Part shown: positions 59,684 to 64,000 of the stretch, one piece after another | How positions within the stretch are numbered: position 1 is the first letter of the stretch | Layout: each line of letters starts with the position of its first letter | DNA from: Litorimonas haliclonae | Lineage (GTDB): Bacteria; Pseudomonadota; Alphaproteobacteria; Caulobacterales; Maricaulaceae | NCBI RefSeq assembly: GCF_965138505.1 | Contig: NZ_CBCSCO010000001.1 | Location: 310,001 to 374,000 of the forward strand | Reading direction: 5' to 3' | DNA: 64,000 nt | Notes under the pieces: generated by a model | What the model was told of the DNA's origin: nothing | Seen by the model: only the letters and a program-made list of their open reading frames with translations | The model's database searches: none | Program-made: the position numbers and the translations under genes

Positions 59684-61684
59684 ATGAGCGACTCCAAAGA
59701 CGAACCCCTATTTGGCGGCAAACAAGACGCCTCCAGTAAAAATTACTCCGCGAAAGACATTCAGGTCTTGGAGGGGTTGGAACCTGTGCGCTTGCGGCCC
59801 GGCATGTATATTGGCGGCACGGATGACCGGGCGCTGCATCACCTCTTTGCCGAAGTCATTGATAACTCCATGGACGAAGCTGTCGCTGGCCACGCCACCC
59901 GAATAGAGGTCGAACTCGAAGCTGATGGCTATCTGTCTATTTCCGATAATGGGCGCGGCATCCCCGTCGACCCTCACCCGAAATATCCTAAGAAGTCGGC
60001 TCTCGAAGTTATCATGACCGAGCTGCATTCAGGCGGGAAATTCTCTTCCAAAGCTTATGAGACCTCCGGCGGCCTTCACGGCGTCGGCGTGTCTGTTGTC
60101 AATGCCTTGTCCGATCATATGGAAGTGGAAGTTGCGAGAGACAAACAGCTTTACCGCATGACGTTCCGGCGCGGTAAACCCGACGGCAAGATAGAAAAAC
60201 TTGGCGCTATAAATAACCGCCGCGGCACGAAAGTCCGTTTTCATCCTGACCCCGAGATCTTTGGCCCCAAAGCCCAGTTTAAAGCCCCTCGTCTCTTCCG
60301 GATGGCACGAGCAAAAGCCTATCTAGAGCCCGGGGTCGAAATCCGCTGGAAATGCGCCGAAGAACTGGTCAAACAAACAGACGACATCGAAGCCGAAGCC
60401 GTGTTTCACTTCCCCGGCGGTCTGGCAGACTTCTTGACGGAGACCATCGGCAGTAAAGCGACGATTACGTCAGAACTTTTTGCCGGGCGCTCTAAAAAGG
60501 TCGGCGGGCATGGACGTGTCGAATGGGCGATTACCTGGAGTCCCGAAGGCTTCGGCGAAGCCGACAGCTTTATCCGCTCCTACTGTAACACGGTCCCCAC
60601 ACCGGAAGGCGGCACTCATGTGGCGGGTCTTCGCGCCGCTATTACCAAAGGCCTCCGCGCCTATGCCGATATTGCGGGCATGGGCAAAAAGTTTAGCCAT
60701 GTGCAGCCGGATGACGTCATGTTCGGCGCCGGGGCGCTCGTCTCTGTCTTTATTTCCGATCCTGATTTCGTCGGCCAGACAAAAGATAGACTCTCTAGTT
60801 CAGAGGCCACCAAACTCGTCGAGAGCGCCGTGCGCGACCCGTTTGACCATTGGCTGGCCAATTCGCCCAAAGACGCCAACTCTCTTATTGAATGGGCGAT
60901 TGAGCGCGCGGATGAGCGCGTCAAACGGCGTAAGGCCCGCGACGTCAAACGCAAATCCGCCACGAAAAAACTTCGCCTCCCCGGCAAGCTCGCAGATTGC
61001 TCGAACAAAGGCGCGGACGATACCGAAATTTTCATTGTCGAGGGCGACTCTGCGGGCGGTTCAGCCAAACAGGCGCGCAACCGCAAGACACAAGCCATTC
61101 TACCGCTAAAGGGTAAAATCCTGAATGTCGAATCGGCAACGATGGATAAAATTCAGCGCAATGCAGAAATCACCGACCTCTGCGTCGCGCTCGGCGTTGG
61201 GCTTGGGAAGAAATTCGACACGGATGATTTGCGCTATGAACGCGTTGTTATCATGACCGATGCGGATGTGGACGGCGCGCATATTGCGGCGCTCCTCATC
61301 ACCTTTTTCTATCGCTATACGCCTGGCCTGATTGAGGAAGGCCGTTTGTTTATGGCGATGCCGCCCCTTTATAAAATGACTGCCGGCGGAACGACTGTTT
61401 ACGCCATTGACGACGCCGACCGCGAAGAACTGATGCGCACTGTTTTCAAAGGCAAAAGCAAAGTCGATATCGGACGGTTTAAAGGCCTCGGCGAGATGAA
61501 CCCAAATCAGCTAAAGTCCACCACAATGGACCCAAGCACCCGCACCCTCGCCCGCATCACCATCGATCCAAGCGCCCTACCCACAACAGAAGCCCTCGTG
61601 GAGACGCTCATGGGCAAACGCGCCGATTTACGATTCCAATATATTCAGGATCACGCCCAGTTTATTGAGGACGTGGATGTTTAG
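59684..61684 (+). CDS. parE: DNA topoisomerase IV subunit B
   Basis: A 666-residue type IIA topoisomerase ATPase subunit. GHKL elements: EVIDNSMDEAVAGHA, DNGRGIPVDPHP, TSGGLHGVGVSVVNALSDH; TOPRIM elements: IVEGDSAGGSAKQARNRKTQ and VIMTDADVDGAHIAALLITF. RLPGKLADCSNK and the length favour ParE over GyrB, which also usually carries a longer insert. It decatenates daughter chromosomes together with ParC, not found here. Its upstream 99 bases contain no gene; a ribosome binding site before the ATG is weak. Confidence 0.95.
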   Translation: MSDSKDEPLFGGKQDASSKNYSAKDIQVLEGLEPVRLRPGMYIGGTDDRALHHLFAEVIDNSMDEAVAGHATRIEVELEADGYLSISDNGRGIPVDPHPKYPKKSALEVIMTELHSGGKFSSKAYETSGGLHGVGVSVVNALSDHMEVEVARDKQLYRMTFRRGKPDGKIEKLGAINNRRGTKVRFHPDPEIFGPKAQFKAPRLFRMARAKAYLEPGVEIRWKCAEELVKQTDDIEAEAVFHFPGGLADFLTETIGSKATITSELFAGRSKKVGGHGRVEWAITWSPEGFGEADSFIRSYCNTVPTPEGGTHVAGLRAAITKGLRAYADIAGMGKKFSHVQPDDVMFGAGALVSVFISDPDFVGQTKDRLSSSEATKLVESAVRDPFDHWLANSPKDANSLIEWAIERADERVKRRKARDVKRKSATKKLRLPGKLADCSNKGADDTEIFIVEGDSAGGSAKQARNRKTQAILPLKGKILNVESATMDKIQRNAEITDLCVALGVGLGKKFDTDDLRYERVVIMTDADVDGAHIAALLITFFYRYTPGLIEEGRLFMAMPPLYKMTAGGTTVYAIDDADREELMRTVFKGKSKVDIGRFKGLGEMNPNQLKSTTMDPSTRTLARITIDPSALPTTEALVETLMGKRADLRFQYIQDHAQFIEDVDV

Positions 61685-61760
61685 GCGAAAGATTATTTGA
61701 GAAGTTAGACGCTTGCGAGCATCTACTTAGCTTAGAGTAAACCTCGAAAATGATAATCAT

Positions 61761-62158
61761 ATGGATAATCTAATAATTGAACTTTACGCTAATTACAGAA
61801 AGATCCTGATAGCTTCTACTTAAACGAAGAAATCTGGCTCGAGCTAGCAAAACAAGAGAATACTTCGGTTACTCAAGTCTTCGATTTATTTTTTTCTCGT
61901 CTCGCTTATTTATATAGCACGGGGTGTATAGATTATTACTTTAGCGACATTATAGCTAATGAAGCGTTTTCTCATTGGGTAATTTCCTTTGATGAAAATC
62001 ACAAGAATACTGGCTTCCCTCCAAAATTTTGGCAAGTGTACTTAGCTTTTGATGATGGCGAGTATCATCGTAAAGACGACGAATCAGATGACCCTGTAGT
62101 TGAGCATACAAACCCGCAAATTTTCGATTTTTTGAAAGAACACAATATCAAAAATTAA
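61761..62158 (+). pseudogene. AT-rich orphan gene broken by a one-base frameshift
   Basis: An ATG at 61761 opens MDNLIIELYANYRK, then the frame runs into a stop within a few codons. From 61802 another frame continues for 118 codons with no start of its own (it is closed by TAA just upstream) and ends at 62158. Joining them by one extra base in the A run at 61799-61801 gives a continuous ~132-residue protein (…NYRKDPDSFYLNEE…, …HWVISFDENHKNTGFPPKFW…). It is acidic, rich in Phe, Tyr and Asp, and not recognised. Composition over 61801-61980 is about 37% G+C by my count, well below the neighbours, suggesting transfer. Either a pseudogene or a sequencing error. Confidence 0.6.
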
Positions 62159-62183
62159 AGTTCGCCTAGGAATAATTCCCCTC

Positions 62184-62681
62184 TTAACGCCGCAGGCTGC
62201 CTTCCATCGCGCTCTCAGGCACCTGACACTCGATCACCCAAACATCATAGACACGGTGGTCCAGCGCGCTGACGGCGGGTTTAGAGGCGTACATCCAACC
62301 GGAGAAAATCATGTTTTCGTCGTCGTCCTCGCTTGAGGCCTCGACGACATCGCCTTCGCCGTTTAGTCGGACGTCAGTAATTTGAAGAAAGGCATAGGTT
62401 TCCGGGATTTCCGTTGGGGGTCTTTTCTCGCAATGACGCGCCGTAATTGAGAGACTGCCGTAATCTAGCGTGTCCCCAATTTTGACGGTGTAATCCTTCG
62501 TCGTGGCGGTGACTTTATCGAGTGTGCGCAGCACGACCGCCGTGCCGACCAAATTCTTGTCTTCTTCGTCTTTTCTGTCGGTTTGAGAGGCAGCGGACAC
62601 AGCTGTCAGCGTGCCCAGCGCGACCGCCAGACAGAGGGCGAAACCGCGCCGCAGTTGTTTCAAACCGTCGAGATTAGGCAT
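62184..62681 (-). CDS. DUF2155 domain protein, secreted
   Basis: A 165-residue exported protein: signal GFALCLAVALGTLTAVSAAS, then AVVLRTLDKVTATTKDYTVK, GSLSITARHCEKRPPTEIPE, the Cys-containing core of DUF2155, and FSGWMYASKPAVSALDHRVY with DVWVIEC. Function of DUF2155 is not known to me; it regularly sits beside the NDUFA12-like gene in Alphaproteobacteria, as here with an 8-base overlap. Two Cys (ARHCEK and VIECQV) could form a disulfide in the periplasm. It ends near the frameshifted orphan gene without a visible terminator. Confidence 0.88.
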   Translation of the reverse strand: MPNLDGLKQLRRGFALCLAVALGTLTAVSAASQTDRKDEEDKNLVGTAVVLRTLDKVTATTKDYTVKIGDTLDYGSLSITARHCEKRPPTEIPETYAFLQITDVRLNGEGDVVEASSEDDDENMIFSGWMYASKPAVSALDHRVYDVWVIECQVPESAMEGSLRR

Positions 62682-63072
62682 CCGGAGACCAAGCCTCGTA
62701 ATCCGCAGCGACCTTTTGGCGGTCTCCGCCCCGGTCCAAGCTGCCTTTAGGCTTATAGGCGTGAAGGGTCCCCGTCATATTCGGGATATGCTCTTTTTCC
62801 CACGCATGACCTTTATAGCCATCATCCGTCGGAGGCAGTTCGCTTGTATGAGTGAGCCAGCCTTGCCATGCGGCCGGAATACGGGACGCATCCGCATAGC
62901 CAGTATAGGTCACCCAGCGACGTTTACGCCCATCATAGGTCTCTTCTTTCTCTTCAAAATAGGTATTACCGAAATCGTCTTTGCCGATTTCCGCGCCGCG
63001 GCGGCCTATCATAAGGTTCGTCCCGAAAGTCGATCCGTTCCACCAGGTAAAAATACGTTTTAGGAAAGACAT
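62674..63072 (-). CDS. NDUFA12-like NADH:ubiquinone oxidoreductase accessory protein
   Basis: A 132-residue homologue of mitochondrial complex I subunit NDUFA12 (B17.2), one of the accessory subunits alphaproteobacteria share with mitochondria. Typical: FTWWNGSTFGTNLMIGRRGA near the start, VGxDxxGNxY-like IGKDDFGNTYFEEKEET, RRWVTYTGYADASRIPAAWQ and GWLTHTSELPPTDD. It binds the peripheral arm of complex I at the inner membrane. It overlaps the DUF2155 gene by 8 bases. It is a good indicator that the host is an alphaproteobacterium. Confidence 0.92.
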   Translation of the reverse strand: MSFLKRIFTWWNGSTFGTNLMIGRRGAEIGKDDFGNTYFEEKEETYDGRKRRWVTYTGYADASRIPAAWQGWLTHTSELPPTDDGYKGHAWEKEHIPNMTGTLHAYKPKGSLDRGGDRQKVAADYEAWSPDA

Positions 63073-63200
63073 TTGCCCTGCTCTGTTAGTCGTTGCGACG
63101 CGGTTGCGTTTGAAGGCGTTATGCCCCTACGCAGCGCCAAGGTAAAGCCGAGATGTGACAGAATTAGGGCCATCTTACTGTGAAACAGGGGCGCGCCAAC

Positions 63201-63218
63201 TGTGATTTGAATATCACA
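63201..63218. promoter_or_regulatory. Inverted repeat TGTGAT-N6-ATCACA
   Basis: Arms TGTGAT (63201-63206) and ATCACA (63213-63218) with a 6-base spacer. CRP sites have these arms with a 4-base spacer, so this is two bases too long for a standard CRP site. It lies in the 220-base divergent region between the NDUFA12-like and pentapeptide-repeat genes; nothing else definite is seen there. Confidence 0.35.
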
Positions 63219-63292
63219 ACCCGTAAAAAACTACAGCACCTTACGACTTATTTACTCTACCCGCGTTCTTGCGGGCCTTATACATACGGGTG

Positions 63293-64000
63293 ATGACATA
63301 TATACCGCATACCTTGATGGGCTCTGCCCTTCTGCTCACTGTCTTTGCTGTGCCCGCACAGGCACAAATTCGGGTGGATGCCCGAATGCACGCCTCGTCG
63401 GGGTCCTGCGCCCAATGTGACCTTTCCAATAAGCGTATGAATGGCGTGAAGCTCAAGAATGCTGATTTTACCGGGTCTATTTTTAATAACTCCAACCTGT
63501 CCGGGGGACAGTTTGACGGGTCGAACCTGACCGGCGCGCATTTCAAAAAGGCTCTCCTCTACCGTATTGAGGGACAAAAAGTAATGATGGACGACGCTGT
63601 CCTGGAAGACGCCACCCTGACCGAGGCGCATGTCACCGATTCTGTTCTGCGCAAAGCCAATTTGCGCCGGGCAGATCTATCGCGCGGAAAATTTCAGCAT
63701 AATGATTTCAGCGGCGCAAACCTTGAGAGCGTCAAAGCGCCGGACGTCAATTTTGAAGGCTCTAATTTCGAAGGCGCGCAGCTCAATCATATGAATTTGG
63801 AAAAGGCGATCTTGGACGGCTCTACTCTAAAAGGCGCAACATTCGGTTACGCCTACATGACAGAAGCTTCTTTAAAAGGCGCTAATCTGTCCGACGCCAA
63901 AATGTCTAACGTTCAAGGCCTAAATCAAGCTCAGCTCGACGCGGCCTGCGGGAATGCGAAAACAGAGCTGCCCAAACAGCTTTCGGTCCCTTATTGTGAA
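63293..64000 (+). CDS. Secreted pentapeptide-repeat protein (cut by window edge)
   Basis: An open frame of 236 codons running off the right edge. It has a signal peptide (LMGSALLLTVFAVPAQAQ), a Cys pair in SGSCAQCDLSN, then about 30 pentapeptide units of A(D/N)Lxx type, e.g. LKNADFTGSIFNNSNLSGG and LRKANLRRADLSRGKF, which fold into a right-handed square helix. The frame closes with LNQAQLDAACGNAKTELPK, a usual end for such domains, so the stop is probably just outside. The start is uncertain: GTG 63290, ATG 63293 or 63314, or TTG 63269, which gives a more basic leader. Function unknown. Confidence 0.82.
   Translation, partial: MTYIPHTLMGSALLLTVFAVPAQAQIRVDARMHASSGSCAQCDLSNKRMNGVKLKNADFTGSIFNNSNLSGGQFDGSNLTGAHFKKALLYRIEGQKVMMDDAVLEDATLTEAHVTDSVLRKANLRRADLSRGKFQHNDFSGANLESVKAPDVNFEGSNFEGAQLNHMNLEKAILDGSTLKGATFGYAYMTEASLKGANLSDAKMSNVQGLNQAQLDAACGNAKTELPKQLSVPYCE

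Noticed and set aside
61797..61803. Programmed ribosomal frameshifting in the AT-rich orphan gene
   Set aside because: The sequence at the junction (AGAAAGA) is not a known slippery heptamer and no strong downstream stem is seen, so a simple deletion or sequencing error is more likely.
1..64000. CRISPR arrays, transposons, integrase/attachment sites, tRNA and rRNA genes
   Set aside because: No regularly spaced repeats, transposase or integrase motifs, or tRNA/rRNA sequences were seen. A covariance-model scan would be needed to exclude small RNAs.

Overview
The window reads as chromosomal DNA of a marine-type alphaproteobacterium, most plausibly in the Hyphomonadaceae/Maricaulaceae neighbourhood. 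This is inferred from the TonB-dependent receptors of the Xanthomonas/Caulobacter type, the NDUFA12-like complex I accessory protein beside a DUF2155 protein, a DUF3035 lipoprotein beside lspA, and an Fe-S type bacterial cryptochrome/photolyase. I see no rRNA, tRNA, insertion sequence, prophage, CRISPR array or origin. Genes are densely packed with many 1-14 bp start/stop overlaps, so most are in operons.

Region 1 (1-12.2 kb): two paralogous TonB-dependent receptors (the first cut by the left edge) with matching promoter and operator layouts, then a beta-oxidation block: iron-type alcohol dehydrogenase, hotdog thioesterase, MaoC hydratase, SDR, two thiolases and a fused FadB/FadJ-type hydratase-dehydrogenase. 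The block ends at a strong terminator.

Region 2 (12.2-42.1 kb): a 30 kb catabolic island whose substrate I cannot name. It has two MFS carriers and an SSS symporter, a Tat-type lipoprotein flavin amine oxidase, a Crp/Fnr regulator, a divergent operon of rarely characterised families (DUF1838, CpcT/CpeT-like, DUF1330, VOC, an alpha/beta hydrolase with His at the nucleophile position), a nitrilase-fold protein without catalytic Lys and Cys, an aldehyde dehydrogenase with a crotonase, and a roughly 13.5 kb minus-strand operon (HapK-like, SDR, a 50-residue membrane protein, NodB/PuuE deacetylase, MaoC, acyl-CoA dehydrogenase, two class III CoA-transferases, CMD, MFS, two MmgE/PrpD, PaaK-like ligase, amidase). 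A plus-strand methyltransferase operon at its far end carries a second His-nucleophile hydrolase. Three FNR-like boxes in the island, each 60-66 bp before a plus-strand start codon, suggest the local Crp/Fnr protein coordinates it. The likely logic is uptake, oxidative deamination or hydrolysis, CoA activation or transfer, and beta-oxidation by regions 1 and 2 together.

Region 3 (42.1-64 kb): mostly housekeeping: photolyase, nadC, SleB-type cell wall hydrolase, TSUP and DMT transporters, tadA, rluB, rsmD, mutL, DUF3035 lipoprotein, lspA, a large autotransporter, glnE, parE, an AT-rich frameshifted gene, DUF2155, NDUFA12-like, and a secreted pentapeptide-repeat protein cut by the right edge.

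Start sites were chosen by ribosome binding site, overlap and family N-termini. Family calls rest on recognised motifs, not database searches.
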